Source: JAGVPT01 sp963717445 (GTDB lineage: Bacteria > Bacteroidota > Ignavibacteria > UBA10030 > UBA8401). Taken from it: 64,000 nucleotides of DNA. Position numbers and translations under genes: made by a program. Below, piece by piece: positions 35,334 to 44,220 of this stretch. The notes beneath the pieces are model-generated. The model saw only the letters and a list, made by a program, of their open reading frames with translations, was not told where the DNA came from and did not search any database. Where the stretch lies: positions 3,348,001-3,412,000 of the forward strand of contig OY970334.1 in the NCBI GenBank assembly GCA_963717445.1, written 5' to 3'. The first letter of the stretch is position 1. Each line of letters opens with the position of its first letter.

Positions 35334-35981
35334 TTAACGCACTATCTTAAAATTAAAATTCGGGCTTTGAAATTTTCCCATTAAACGAATCCATATCGGC
35401 AAAAGCATTTCCGTTCCCCGTGCGGTCGTAATATCGCCGAGGTCGATGACGGTTTTCCAACCGAACCAATTCTTCAAAATGTCCGTCACTTTCGCCTTTG
35501 CACCCGCATCGTTTCCGCTGACGAAAGCGTCGTGGCTTCCCGGAACGAGTGAAGGGTTCACCATAATGTTGCAGTTCATGGTATTCAACGCCTTCACGAC
35601 GTGTACACCGGGATATGCACGCTGGATCTGTTCTCCCAGCGAATCCGAGTTGCAAACGGAAAGCGTTGGAGGCATCCCTTTGGAGAAGTCGAGTGGATTG
35701 GAAACGTCGATTAAAATTTTACCGTTCATATTGCCGGTTCCCGCGAGCTTTAACGCATCCAGTGCCGCCATTCCCGATGTACAATTGAAAAGAATTTCTC
35801 CGTACGATGCAGCGTCGGCAAATGTTCCATGAGAGGCGCTGGCACCGTTCGCCTTTACCCACTCTACCGCTTTCTCGTTGTTTGCGGTGCGCGAACCCAT
35901 CTTCACACTATGGCCAAGCTGCACCAATTTCGCGCCGATGGTTTTTCCGACTATTCCCGTCCCTAAAACACCTATTTTCAT
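35334..35981 (-). CDS. NAD(P)-binding oxidoreductase, F420-reductase family
   Basis: A 215-residue Rossmann-fold protein. MKIGVLGTGIVGKTIGAKL is the dinucleotide-binding signature and MGSRTANNEKA the NADPH-selecting loop. ILIDVSNPLDFSKGMPPTLS and VVKALNTMNCNIMVNPSL match the NADPH:F420 reductase-like/YqeC group. Members of this family act on varied substrates and F420 is not implied in this organism. It stands alone. The 254 bases between it and the next gene hold only short G/C-A tracts and no gene. Confidence 0.82.
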   Translation of the reverse strand: MKIGVLGTGIVGKTIGAKLVQLGHSVKMGSRTANNEKAVEWVKANGASASHGTFADAASYGEILFNCTSGMAALDALKLAGTGNMNGKILIDVSNPLDFSKGMPPTLSVCNSDSLGEQIQRAYPGVHVVKALNTMNCNIMVNPSLVPGSHDAFVSGNDAGAKAKVTDILKNWFGWKTVIDLGDITTARGTEMLLPIWIRLMGKFQSPNFNFKIVR

Positions 35982-36235
35982 AAATACTCCTTCGTGATAA
36001 AATTGAGTGTGAGATACGACAATTATTCAGGTTTGTCGATTGGATACATTGGTAACGCAGAGAATAGCGTTGCGGTTCCCGACCAGCAGTTTTCCCCCTC
36101 AAAAAAATAAGTTGAGACATCTGAAAAATCGTCTCTCGCCAAGCCGCGAAAGCGCAAAGACTCTGTTTTTAAATTATTTTGCCACGTTGCGTTTTTGCGT
36201 GAGTCATACTTTTAAAGTTATTCAGAAGTCTCAAG

Positions 36236-37078
36236 TTATTTGAGGACAATACTTTTTGAATCGATCGTGTATGCCGAGAAATATCCAAGCGAGCCGTTGC
36301 TGATATTGGTTGTGGGATTCGCCGGGGAGAGGGAGGTCGGAGCCCGATCCGAAATAAGAATATCGTTGAGTGTGTTAAAATAATTGTATGTCGCTTGGTC
36401 GAGCGAAAGCAAGGATATGGTAACCGTATCCCCGGCAACAATCAACCTGCCCGCTCTGATTCTTTCCATCATTTCGTTGCCGTTCGTCAACTTATCGGTA
36501 TAAAGACGGTACCGTCGACCGTCAATCGAATCGGTGGGAATGACAGTGCTTGATGCGGCATTTATTCGGTAGTAGTTTCCTGGCTCGGGAGGATCTTTGA
36601 ATGAGACGTAAATGTCGTATCCTGGCCCTTCTTCGCCAGATCCATTTCTGACTATTGTATACAAAGTATCTATAAAAACTTTTTTCGGCATAGATGAAGT
36701 CGCATTGTATTGCTTGCCTTCTGAACTGACATACAAAGTGTATGTGCTGCCGGCAACTCCAAGTAACGTTGACGATAAATAGGTTCCGCTCGTTGTTTCC
36801 TTTAATGTGTCCGTCTGGCCAAAACTATCCGTTACGATAATGAGTGCGTTCGAGACAGGAGGGAAATAGAGAGATGCTGCAAAATAATCTGCGGATTTGC
36901 TCAACTTTACTGAGTACGGGCCAGGTTGGTCGGTCACAATTCCTTCGATCACAAGTTGCGGGTTAGCGTTGTTGAGGTCGATCGAAACAACTTTCTGACA
37001 TCCCATAAAAACGATTGCCGCGAGAAATATAGGAAGCGCTCCTCTCCATAATATCACAAATCGCATATTGATTTCCAT
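36236..37078 (-). CDS. DUF4249 lipoprotein, partner of TonB receptor
   Basis: A 280-residue lipoprotein of the DUF4249 family (lipobox ending MGC at about residue 26, then QKVVSIDL). Family hallmarks are ANPQLVIEGIVTDQPGPYSVKLSKSADYF in shorter blocks and ALIIVTDSFGQTDTL. DUF4249 genes in Bacteroidetes usually follow a TonB-dependent receptor with a carboxypeptidase-like domain, as here: the receptor lies immediately upstream with a gap of about 15 bases. The pair is thought to import an unknown ligand. Confidence 0.88.
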   Translation of the reverse strand: MEINMRFVILWRGALPIFLAAIVFMGCQKVVSIDLNNANPQLVIEGIVTDQPGPYSVKLSKSADYFAASLYFPPVSNALIIVTDSFGQTDTLKETTSGTYLSSTLLGVAGSTYTLYVSSEGKQYNATSSMPKKVFIDTLYTIVRNGSGEEGPGYDIYVSFKDPPEPGNYYRINAASSTVIPTDSIDGRRYRLYTDKLTNGNEMMERIRAGRLIVAGDTVTISLLSLDQATYNYFNTLNDILISDRAPTSLSPANPTTNISNGSLGYFSAYTIDSKSIVLK

Positions 37079-37093
37079 GGAAGCAACTCCATC

Positions 37094-39445
37094 CTAAAAA
37101 TTAAAGTTATACGTTACAGACGGAATAATCGGAAAGAAAGTCGTTTGCAGTGCTTCAGTTTGATTAGGATTGTTTGGGTTCACTATGAAATTGATGGAAT
37201 ACGCATTCCATCTGTCGTAGGCATTGTACACAGAGAAATTTAAATTTGAATGCGGTCCCAATGTCCAAGTCGCCGATAAATCCAAACGGCTGTACGGCGG
37301 CATACGGTACCCGTTTCGTTCTGTGTAATATGGAATATCCCGGCCATCGACATAATAAATGCCGCTCGGAAACGTGACCGCGTTGCCGGTATAATAAACC
37401 CATGTGGCAGAAAAAGTCCACTTAGAGCTGTAATTATATATTCCTACAATAGAAATATCATGAGTGCGGTCTTGAGTCGCGGGGTAAGGCTGCCCGTTGT
37501 TGATGTCCGGAAATTGCTGTCGGGTTCTGGCCAACGTGTACGATATCCATCCGCTGAATCGGCCGTAGTTTTTACGAATAAGGAATTCCGCCCCGTAACT
37601 CCATCCTTTGCCGTATCGCAGCAATGCTTCAACATTCGGATTTAGTTGAAGGTCCGCGCCGTTGGCGTAATCGATCAGGTTCTGCATACTTTTGTAGTAG
37701 ATTTCCAGCGAGGTCTCATATTCATTAGTCTCAAAATTTCTGAAGTACCCGATGGACGTTTGATCCGCATATTGCGGTTTAACGTTGTTGCTGCTTGGAA
37801 CCCATAGGTCGCTTGGATTCGATGTTACCGAGTTCGAAAGCAAGTGGAGGTATTGTGCGGTTCGAGCATAGGAAGCTTTGATTGAGCTTGTTTCGTTGAG
37901 ACTAAGGTTAGCAGCGATGCGCGGCTCAGGGCTTGCGTATGTTTTAATGAAATCGCCGGACCCGTACGTCGCCGTATCGATGACATCTCCATTGTTATCG
38001 TAGGTATAGATATGTGCCGGCCCGATGAGCGTAAAGGTGGAAAATCTCAGACCGTAGTTAAGTTTGAACCCGGTGAGCACGTCGACTTCATCGGATACGT
38101 ACGCAGCATTTTCCGATGCATATCTGTTCTCGATGCTGAAGGAATTGAATGATCCTGCCGAAGTTGCAGTGACACTGCCCGGCAGAAATGTGTGATAGAT
38201 GGAACTGAGTCCAAACTTGAGCGTGTTGTGAGACGAGATAAAGTATTGGAAATCGGTCTTGAAGTCGTCGTCCCGTATGCCTGAAGTGATGTTGAACTGA
38301 GCGGTTCCGGATGTGACGTTGTTGGTGTATTCGTAGTCGCTGTAGATGAGCGATGTGTTCGAAAAGAGATTTTCGGCGAAAATGTGGTTCCACCGAAGAG
38401 TGGCTGTAGCGTTCCCCCAATTGAAACCGAAGACATTTGGATAATCGAAATTATCTCTTCCAAAATATCCGGAGATGAACACCCTGTCTTTTTCTCCCAA
38501 GGAATAATTCGCTTTCGCGTTGAGATCGTAAAAGTAAAGACTCGCCCGGTTGATCGACGTGTCGCTTGACAGCTTCAGAAAAAGGTCGGCATAGGTTCTT
38601 CTCGCCGAGATGATAAACGAGCCTTCGTCTTTTACGATCGGCCCGTCAATCGTGAGGCGCGATGCGAGAAGCCCGATGCCTCCGGTTCCTTCAAACTCTT
38701 TGTCGTTCCCATCGTTCGTTCGAATGTCCAGGACAGAGGAAAGGCGCCCGCCGTACTCGGCCGGCATTCCTCCTGTAATAACTTTGACATCTTTAACGGC
38801 ATCGGAGTTGAAGACGGACAAAAAACCAAGCAAATGGGAAGAATTGTACACCGTGGCTTCATCCAGCACGATCAAGTTCTGGTCGATGCCCCCGCCGCGC
38901 GCATAAAAGCCCGTGCCTCCTTCTCCTGCGCCTTCTATTCCGGGGAGCAACTGAATCGTTTTCAGAATATCTTTTTCGCCCAGCAGTACCGGAATCGATT
39001 GCACTTCGCGCACTTGTATGCTGTTGGTACCCATTTCTGTGGAAGTGACGTGTTTATCAGAACGTTCCGCGGTCACTACCACTTCTCCGACTTTGACAAG
39101 TTCAGGCGTGAGGGGAAAGTTTATGGTCTGGTTCTTATCGATCGTAACCGTATCGATCTTTGTCTGAAAGCCGATAAATTGGACAATGAGAGTATAGGTT
39201 CCTTCCGGGACTGTCACCGAATAGAAACCATACGCGTTGGAAGATGCGCCAACAGTTTTTAACTCTTTGACAAGGATCGAAGCTCCGATCAGTATTTCGC
39301 CGGTTTCGGCATTTTTGATCGTTCCGCTGAAGGTGTGATTGGTTTGAGCAGCCGTTGTATTCGATATAAAGGCGAAAAAACAGGAGGCAAGAATAAAAAG
39401 AACGGCAAATGATTTCATAGTAGCATACAACGCCTGTTTATACAC
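37094..39445 (-). CDS. TonB-dependent receptor with carboxypeptidase-like regulatory domain
   Basis: An outer-membrane transporter of 783 residues. It has a signal peptide (residues 1-33), a carboxypeptidase-D-like domain at about 35-120 (FSGTIKNAETGEILIGASILV, YTLIVQFIGFQTK) and a plug domain at about 125-240 (VVTAERSDKHVTSTEM, LLPGIEGAGEGGTGFYARGGG, ITGGMPAEYGGRLSSVLDI). A long barrel follows, ending in the strand PSVTYNFNF. It is the first gene of a two-gene unit with the DUF4249 lipoprotein. The DUF4249 partner argues against a SusCD glycan system. Confidence 0.93.
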   Translation of the reverse strand: MYKQALYATMKSFAVLFILASCFFAFISNTTAAQTNHTFSGTIKNAETGEILIGASILVKELKTVGASSNAYGFYSVTVPEGTYTLIVQFIGFQTKIDTVTIDKNQTINFPLTPELVKVGEVVVTAERSDKHVTSTEMGTNSIQVREVQSIPVLLGEKDILKTIQLLPGIEGAGEGGTGFYARGGGIDQNLIVLDEATVYNSSHLLGFLSVFNSDAVKDVKVITGGMPAEYGGRLSSVLDIRTNDGNDKEFEGTGGIGLLASRLTIDGPIVKDEGSFIISARRTYADLFLKLSSDTSINRASLYFYDLNAKANYSLGEKDRVFISGYFGRDNFDYPNVFGFNWGNATATLRWNHIFAENLFSNTSLIYSDYEYTNNVTSGTAQFNITSGIRDDDFKTDFQYFISSHNTLKFGLSSIYHTFLPGSVTATSAGSFNSFSIENRYASENAAYVSDEVDVLTGFKLNYGLRFSTFTLIGPAHIYTYDNNGDVIDTATYGSGDFIKTYASPEPRIAANLSLNETSSIKASYARTAQYLHLLSNSVTSNPSDLWVPSSNNVKPQYADQTSIGYFRNFETNEYETSLEIYYKSMQNLIDYANGADLQLNPNVEALLRYGKGWSYGAEFLIRKNYGRFSGWISYTLARTRQQFPDINNGQPYPATQDRTHDISIVGIYNYSSKWTFSATWVYYTGNAVTFPSGIYYVDGRDIPYYTERNGYRMPPYSRLDLSATWTLGPHSNLNFSVYNAYDRWNAYSINFIVNPNNPNQTEALQTTFFPIIPSVTYNFNF

Positions 39446-39991
39446 CGTAGTTCCACTCTGGAATTGTTAGAGAGTTTCTGATTCCATTCAAACTTGCTTA
39501 GCCGATAGCATCAATTATTCCTGGCGTTCTGTTTCTCCGTGTGCGAATCAGAGGAGGTCCCGGAACAACCCTTACCGAAACGGTAATTTTCCTCCTTGAA
39601 CAGTTTAAAACCGCCCGCGATGCTCTACTGCACGCCAACCAGGGGAATGAAAAAATAGGTTTAAGGGCACAAAGTTCTTGCCGAGTATGGTTAACCCTAA
39701 AAATTGTAGTAACAATTCAGGCTGACTTTGCGGCTCCTTAAATATTAGATGGGGAAGAGGTTTTGTGTTTAGAAACTATTCCTTTTGATCCCAGGATTAC
39801 CCGCGGCAATCCAAACGACTGTTCTTGCGCATGATCTCGGTTTCAAAAGGTTCTATTCATTAGACATCAGCAGCGCTTCTCTTATTCCCTTATGCAAATA
39901 TTTTTTGACATCCTTTGGTTATTCTTTACGGGCGCGAATGATGAAATTTATGTCGATGCAATTCGTGGACATCTGTTTTTTAAAGAGTTTT
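39446..39991. other. Gap of about 550 bases without a recognisable gene
   Basis: Between the TonB receptor start and the acyl-CoA synthetase stop I find no protein family, RNA gene or clear repeat. The open frames here are short and unlike known proteins. The receptor promoter must lie at its left end (read on the minus strand). Confidence 0.6.
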
Positions 39992-41686
39992 TCAATTCGT
40001 GTAAAGGTATCGCTTTATTTTTTGGGTCGGAGTTTTCTCGAACGGCTCAGTTTGTTCGATCACTTTGCCGATGCGGGAGAATGTTGAAACCTGCTCGTTG
40101 ACTTGTTTTCGAACATCTTCCAAAAGCACCGCGATATGGTCTTGGATCTCCGTTTCGCTAAGATGGTTTTCTGCGAATTCAATGTCCAGCTTTTCATAAT
40201 CGAGATGGATTCGTGCCGCCAGCGAGCCTTGGTCCTGAAATACGAGAGATTCAAGAACAACGTCGGAGCGGTTCACGATAGACTCAATCGCTTCAGGATA
40301 AATATTTTCCCCGCTCGGCCCGACGATAACATTTTTTATCCGGCCGTTGATGTAGAGATAATTATCGGGGCCGATAAGCCCAAGATCGCCCGTTTTGAGC
40401 CAGCCGTCGCTGGAGAACACTTCTGCGGTCCGATCCGGATCGTTGTAATACCCTTGCATTATTGTATCACCCCGGACGAGTATTTCGCCTTCGCCGGTTT
40501 TTGGATCGGCATGATCGATTTTAATTTCAACTCCCGGAATAGGCGGGCCGGTTGAACGAAACTTCGTACGCACGGCATTTGTTCCGGCGACAAGGGGGGA
40601 TGTTTCAGTCAGCCCATAGCCGACGGCGTATGGAAAATTTGCTTCCCGCAAAAATTTTTCCACGTCGGATGATAGTGCTGCACCGCCGATGCAGAACATT
40701 TTCAAATTACCTCCGAACATTGCCAACAATTTTTTCCCTACTATTTTATTGATGCGTTTCCGCAATAAAGGAAATCTATACAATAGCCGGACGAGTTTTT
40801 TCTCTCCGATCTCCGGGGCAATGCGTGATTTGTACATTTTTTCGATAATAAGGGGGACCGAAAGGATAATTGTCGGTTTTACGGCAGCGAGTGCTGGAAT
40901 CATTATTGCAGCTGTCGGTGGCTTACGTAAATAATAAACTGCTGCTCCCTTCATGATTGGTAATATCAGCCCCAGAGTGCACTCGTAGACATGCGCGAGC
41001 GGCAAAATTGAAAGCATTCTGTCTTCCTCAGTTACGCTAACGACTTCAGCCGTCGCAATAGCATCCGAGACCAAATTCTTGTGCGAGAGCATCACCCCTT
41101 TGGAATGGCCTGTCGTTCCCGAAGTATAGACGATGGATGCAAGCGCATGTTCTTTGATTTGCGGCGGGAGGATGCCCGCGATTCGTAGCACGATGGTTTT
41201 GATCTTCTTAAGCTCTTTGCCTCCCTCAGCAATAAGTTTCTTCAACCGCGCTTTTGAAGTATCGGCGCCAATGATTGAAAAATCATCCAGCAACACGACG
41301 GCTGTGAAATCATCAAGGCCGAAATCTTCTATCTTATGATAATAACGTTCTGAGATGAAAACAGCTTTGCTTCCGGAGTGGCGAAGGATATGATGAATTT
41401 CTGATGTGTGAAAGTCCGGAAGGATGGGAACAGCAACGGCTCCCATCGTCGTCACGGTAAAAAATGCGATTCCCCAGTTCGGGCTGTTTTCACCGACAAG
41501 TGCAACCCTGTCGCCTTCGCCCACACCCTGGTCCTGGAGAAATGCAGAAAGGCGGTCTACCTGGCCCTTAAGTTCAAAATAGTTGATCGGATTACCGTCC
41601 GCGTACGAGAGAGCTGTGTGTTGGGGGTAGAATTGAGTGCTCCGTTTAAGCACCGCTTGCAGAGTGCGACGTTCAAGCTGCCACAA
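39992..41686 (-). CDS. AMP-dependent acyl-CoA synthetase/ligase (long-chain fatty acid type)
   Basis: A 564-residue adenylate-forming enzyme that activates a carboxylic acid, most likely a fatty acid, to its CoA thioester. The AMP-binding motif is IVYTSGTTGHSKGVMLSHKN. Others are GYGLTETSPLV, the hinge GDLGLIGPDNYLYINGRIKN and the catalytic lysine in TPTQKIKRYLY at the C-terminus. The start is a TTG: an AAGGA precedes it at good spacing and an in-frame stop lies a few codons upstream. It complements the acyl-CoA dehydrogenases at 21 and 30 kb. Confidence 0.9.
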   Translation of the reverse strand: MWQLERRTLQAVLKRSTQFYPQHTALSYADGNPINYFELKGQVDRLSAFLQDQGVGEGDRVALVGENSPNWGIAFFTVTTMGAVAVPILPDFHTSEIHHILRHSGSKAVFISERYYHKIEDFGLDDFTAVVLLDDFSIIGADTSKARLKKLIAEGGKELKKIKTIVLRIAGILPPQIKEHALASIVYTSGTTGHSKGVMLSHKNLVSDAIATAEVVSVTEEDRMLSILPLAHVYECTLGLILPIMKGAAVYYLRKPPTAAIMIPALAAVKPTIILSVPLIIEKMYKSRIAPEIGEKKLVRLLYRFPLLRKRINKIVGKKLLAMFGGNLKMFCIGGAALSSDVEKFLREANFPYAVGYGLTETSPLVAGTNAVRTKFRSTGPPIPGVEIKIDHADPKTGEGEILVRGDTIMQGYYNDPDRTAEVFSSDGWLKTGDLGLIGPDNYLYINGRIKNVIVGPSGENIYPEAIESIVNRSDVVLESLVFQDQGSLAARIHLDYEKLDIEFAENHLSETEIQDHIAVLLEDVRKQVNEQVSTFSRIGKVIEQTEPFEKTPTQKIKRYLYTN

Positions 41687-41724
41687 TTTCTTTTTCCTTC
41701 ATGGAGATCACGCGTGATGGTGAA

Positions 41725-42459
41725 TTAGAGAGATGTCCGTTTTCGAAACACCTCATACATGATTAACGCCCCCGCGACCGACGCGTTGAGAGAATCGAAC
41801 GACCCCGCCATCGGAATCTTGACAAGAAAATCGCACTTCTCTTTCACCAGCCGCCGGATACCTTTGCTTTCGTTTCCGATGACCAGCGCAATAGGCATGG
41901 AATAATCGATATCGGTAAAGCTTCGTTGCCCTTCAGCGTCAGTACCGACGATCCAGACTCCTTTTTCCTTAAGCGCTTCGATGGCAGCGGCCATATTTGT
42001 CACCTTTGCGATCGGAAAATGAACGCTTGCGCCGGCGGAGGTCTTGGCCACAGTTTCGTTCACGGGGGCGGCATTATGCTTCGGGATGATCCCGCCGTGC
42101 GCACCGAAACAGACTGCGGTCCGGATAAGGGCGCCGAGGTTGTGCGGGTCTTCGATTTCGTCAAAGAGAAGGATGAACGTCTTCTCATTTTTCGTGGAAG
42201 CGATGGAAAGGATTTCGTCGACATCGGTGTACTCTTTAACTCCGACAATCGCTACCACCCCTTGCGAAGATGTGTTTCGTGAAAGCTTATCGATGAGCTG
42301 TTTGTCGGCGTCCGAGCAGAGAATATTTTTTTGCCGTGCGAGACTCCTGATTGCGTCGATCGGATCGCCATGGGTTCCGCGGAGGATGTAAATTTTTTCG
42401 ATCGGCATGCCCGCATTCATTGCTTCAATGACCGGCTTCCGTCCCGCGACAATGTTCAT
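41725..42459 (-). CDS. rlmB: 23S rRNA (guanosine-2'-O)-methyltransferase RlmB, SpoU/TrmH family
   Basis: A SPOUT methyltransferase of 244 residues that methylates the ribose of a conserved guanosine in 23S rRNA. An N-terminal substrate-binding domain (AGRKPVIEAMNAGMPIEKIY) is followed by the three SpoU motifs: DEIEDPHNLGALIRTA, ALVIGNESKGIRRLV and MAGSFDSLNASVAGALIMYE. Assignment as RlmB rather than TrmH rests on the N-terminal domain. It is the last gene of an operon running from hisS and overlaps the small gene upstream by four bases. Confidence 0.92.
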   Translation of the reverse strand: MNIVAGRKPVIEAMNAGMPIEKIYILRGTHGDPIDAIRSLARQKNILCSDADKQLIDKLSRNTSSQGVVAIVGVKEYTDVDEILSIASTKNEKTFILLFDEIEDPHNLGALIRTAVCFGAHGGIIPKHNAAPVNETVAKTSAGASVHFPIAKVTNMAAAIEALKEKGVWIVGTDAEGQRSFTDIDYSMPIALVIGNESKGIRRLVKEKCDFLVKIPMAGSFDSLNASVAGALIMYEVFRKRTSL

Positions 42460-42644
42460 TCCGGCTTTCGAGGCTCCTTGTTTTTTTTCAGTGATTTTTC
42501 AATACCCCAACCTGCAAAAAAAATTATCAGGCCGATAATCAACAGGTACAATTCCAGCCACATACTTCCGTTGATGCCGTCGACCAGTCCGATCATCACG
42601 CTGGCAATCCCCAGGGCTTCGAATGTTTTGGCGAGTATTTTCAT
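42456..42644 (-). CDS. Small two-helix membrane protein, unknown function
   Basis: A 62-residue protein, not recognised as a named family. Two hydrophobic helices (about residues 8-22 and 27-47) are followed by a basic tail (KSLKKNKEPRKPE). Its stop overlaps the start of rlmB by four bases and it follows the glutaredoxin-like gene by about 25 bases. The tight packing suggests that it is a real gene. Confidence 0.65.
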   Translation of the reverse strand: MKILAKTFEALGIASVMIGLVDGINGSMWLELYLLIIGLIIFFAGWGIEKSLKKNKEPRKPE

Positions 42645-42668
42645 CGTGGCGTGGTTGCGCCTTGGTGA

Positions 42669-42914
42669 TTACGAGTCTTTTGTCTGCAACAATTTGAGAA
42701 ATTGCAGCTCCGAGACGCGGTACTGAAACGCAAATTCCCCATCAATCAATATCACAGGAATGCGTTCATAGTACATTTCGAATTCCGGGCTGCCCTGCGC
42801 GATCTTTTTTTCTTCCAGCGTGAATGCGAATTTGCTTTGTGCTTGCACGAGCACCTCTTTCGCCTCCTCGCACAAATGGCAATTGTCTTTTGAAATGAGC
42901 GTTACGGTCTTCAC
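42669..42914 (-). CDS. Glutaredoxin-like protein (DUF836 family)
   Basis: An 81-residue thioredoxin-fold protein with an active-site CxxC in SKDNCHLCEEAKEVL, a cis-proline region YERIPVILIDGE and the ending FRVSELQFLKLL-like pattern. Family members probably act as small thiol-disulfide oxidoreductases. The start overlaps the lgt stop by four bases, so it is translated with lgt. Confidence 0.85.
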   Translation of the reverse strand: MKTVTLISKDNCHLCEEAKEVLVQAQSKFAFTLEEKKIAQGSPEFEMYYERIPVILIDGEFAFQYRVSELQFLKLLQTKDS

Positions 42915-43732
42915 GATGTGGTTTCTTTTCCGTCTGGCGGGATCGCCGTAAGTCCATAAACACCGAAAAGGATGAGCGGAATAGAAATCAGTTGCGCTTC
43001 TGAAAGGCCGAAGAGTATTCTCGGGTTAATACGGATAAATTCGATCGTGAACCGTTCAGCACCTGCTGCAATAAGGTACCACATGAACATCCGGCCGGTT
43101 CCGACGATCTTCGCTCGATTTCTCCACAAAAGGTAGAAAAGGATCGTGCAAATAATGAATTCGTAAATGGGAGTCGGCTGACACAGCGTGTTGTCCGGCA
43201 CTATGCCGTTTGGAAATTTCGACGTTATTTCCGGGAAGTTTTTAAAGGCCAGCGACGGTGGATAGGTGCCGTTGGAATAATTCGTTCCCCACGGAAGGGT
43301 TGTCGGGAATCCATAGTCTCCATCTCCTGAAAGATGGCAGCCGATGCGAGCGATGCCGTATGCCCAGAGCAGGCCGGGAGAAGTTGCGTCGGCGATTGTG
43401 AGGAACTTCACCTTCTTTCTTTTTGCAAAGAGATAAATCAGCCAGACTGCAAGGAGAAAGCCGCCGTACCATGTGAGGCCGCCGGGGGAGATCGCCATGC
43501 CGAGCGGGTCGGCGATAAAGAATGTCCAATTTTCTATGAGGTATAATATTTTGGAACCCGCAACGCCGGCGAAGAGTGCAATGAGCGTAATTGAACTGCC
43601 CAATTCCGGGTCTAACTTTTTTCTTTTTAGCTCGCTCGTCAGTAAGAAACTCGCAACGATGAACGAGATGCCGAGCATTAGGCCGAAGCTGTAAACCGGA
43701 AGGCCGAAAATTTCAAAGAGTTTTGGATGCAT
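42911..43732 (-). CDS. lgt: Prolipoprotein diacylglyceryl transferase
   Basis: An integral membrane enzyme that transfers diacylglycerol from phospholipid to the lipobox cysteine of prolipoproteins. The 273-residue protein has about seven membrane helices. The family motif is in the shorter variant, RIGCHLSGDGDYG followed by LPWG, rather than the enterobacterial GRxGNFINGE. The conserved tail region EFIRINPRILFGLSEAQ is present. Its start codon overlaps the preceding stop by one base. Predicted lipoproteins elsewhere (DUF4249, NlpC/P60) would be its substrates. Confidence 0.94.
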   Translation of the reverse strand: MHPKLFEIFGLPVYSFGLMLGISFIVASFLLTSELKRKKLDPELGSSITLIALFAGVAGSKILYLIENWTFFIADPLGMAISPGGLTWYGGFLLAVWLIYLFAKRKKVKFLTIADATSPGLLWAYGIARIGCHLSGDGDYGFPTTLPWGTNYSNGTYPPSLAFKNFPEITSKFPNGIVPDNTLCQPTPIYEFIICTILFYLLWRNRAKIVGTGRMFMWYLIAAGAERFTIEFIRINPRILFGLSEAQLISIPLILFGVYGLTAIPPDGKETTS

Positions 43733-44220
43733 TAGAGTTTCTTTCTTCGCGGCATACGTTCCGGCAGCCGCCTGATGTCGGGTTTGCGTTGTGGAATTTC
43801 CATTTCTTTTGGGCGCTGTTCCTCGAACGATGCCTCATTTGTGTAGACCGAAACGAACGGTGTGCCGGCAACACTCTGAACGGCAACGGAGGAGGGCGAA
43901 ATTTTTATTTTGAATTCGTTCACATTCCCGTCGATCTTTTTCAGGATGAAGGTTTGCATTCCCTTTAAGTCGAAATAGACTTTTTTAAATTGCGCTCCCC
44001 CGAAGGATGGCATAAGCAATTCTGGAGCCCGTAGTCCATGCAAAGCCCACGTCAACTGCTTGTCTTCACGGGTTTCTTCCACCACTACCTCATAACTGAA
44101 ATTGCTGAACTGTTTTACGGTCTCGATCAAAAATAACGTTCCTGCTTTCTTCAGCGTCTCATCGTACGTCGGCTGAATAAGCATCCTGTACTCGCCCCCT
44201 TTGTGTTTCTTCGTTGTCAT
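43732..44220 (-). CDS. Conserved hypothetical protein between hisS and lgt
   Basis: A 162-residue protein, not recognised. It is largely polar, with no membrane segment. The middle (VDFDLKGMQTFILKKIDGNV-like; KVYFDLKGMQTFIL) is beta-rich, and the C-terminus is basic and proline-rich (RRLPERMPRRKKL). It shares one base with the hisS stop and one with the lgt start, so the three are translationally coupled. This arrangement supports a real gene but says nothing about function. Confidence 0.65.
   Translation of the reverse strand: MTTKKHKGGEYRMLIQPTYDETLKKAGTLFLIETVKQFSNFSYEVVVEETREDKQLTWALHGLRAPELLMPSFGGAQFKKVYFDLKGMQTFILKKIDGNVNEFKIKISPSSVAVQSVAGTPFVSVYTNEASFEEQRPKEMEIPQRKPDIRRLPERMPRRKKL

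Noticed and set aside
39541..40087. Two open frames on the plus strand in the gap before the acyl-CoA synthetase
   Set aside because: Neither resembles a known protein, they have no ribosome binding site, and the second runs into the antisense strand of the synthetase gene.
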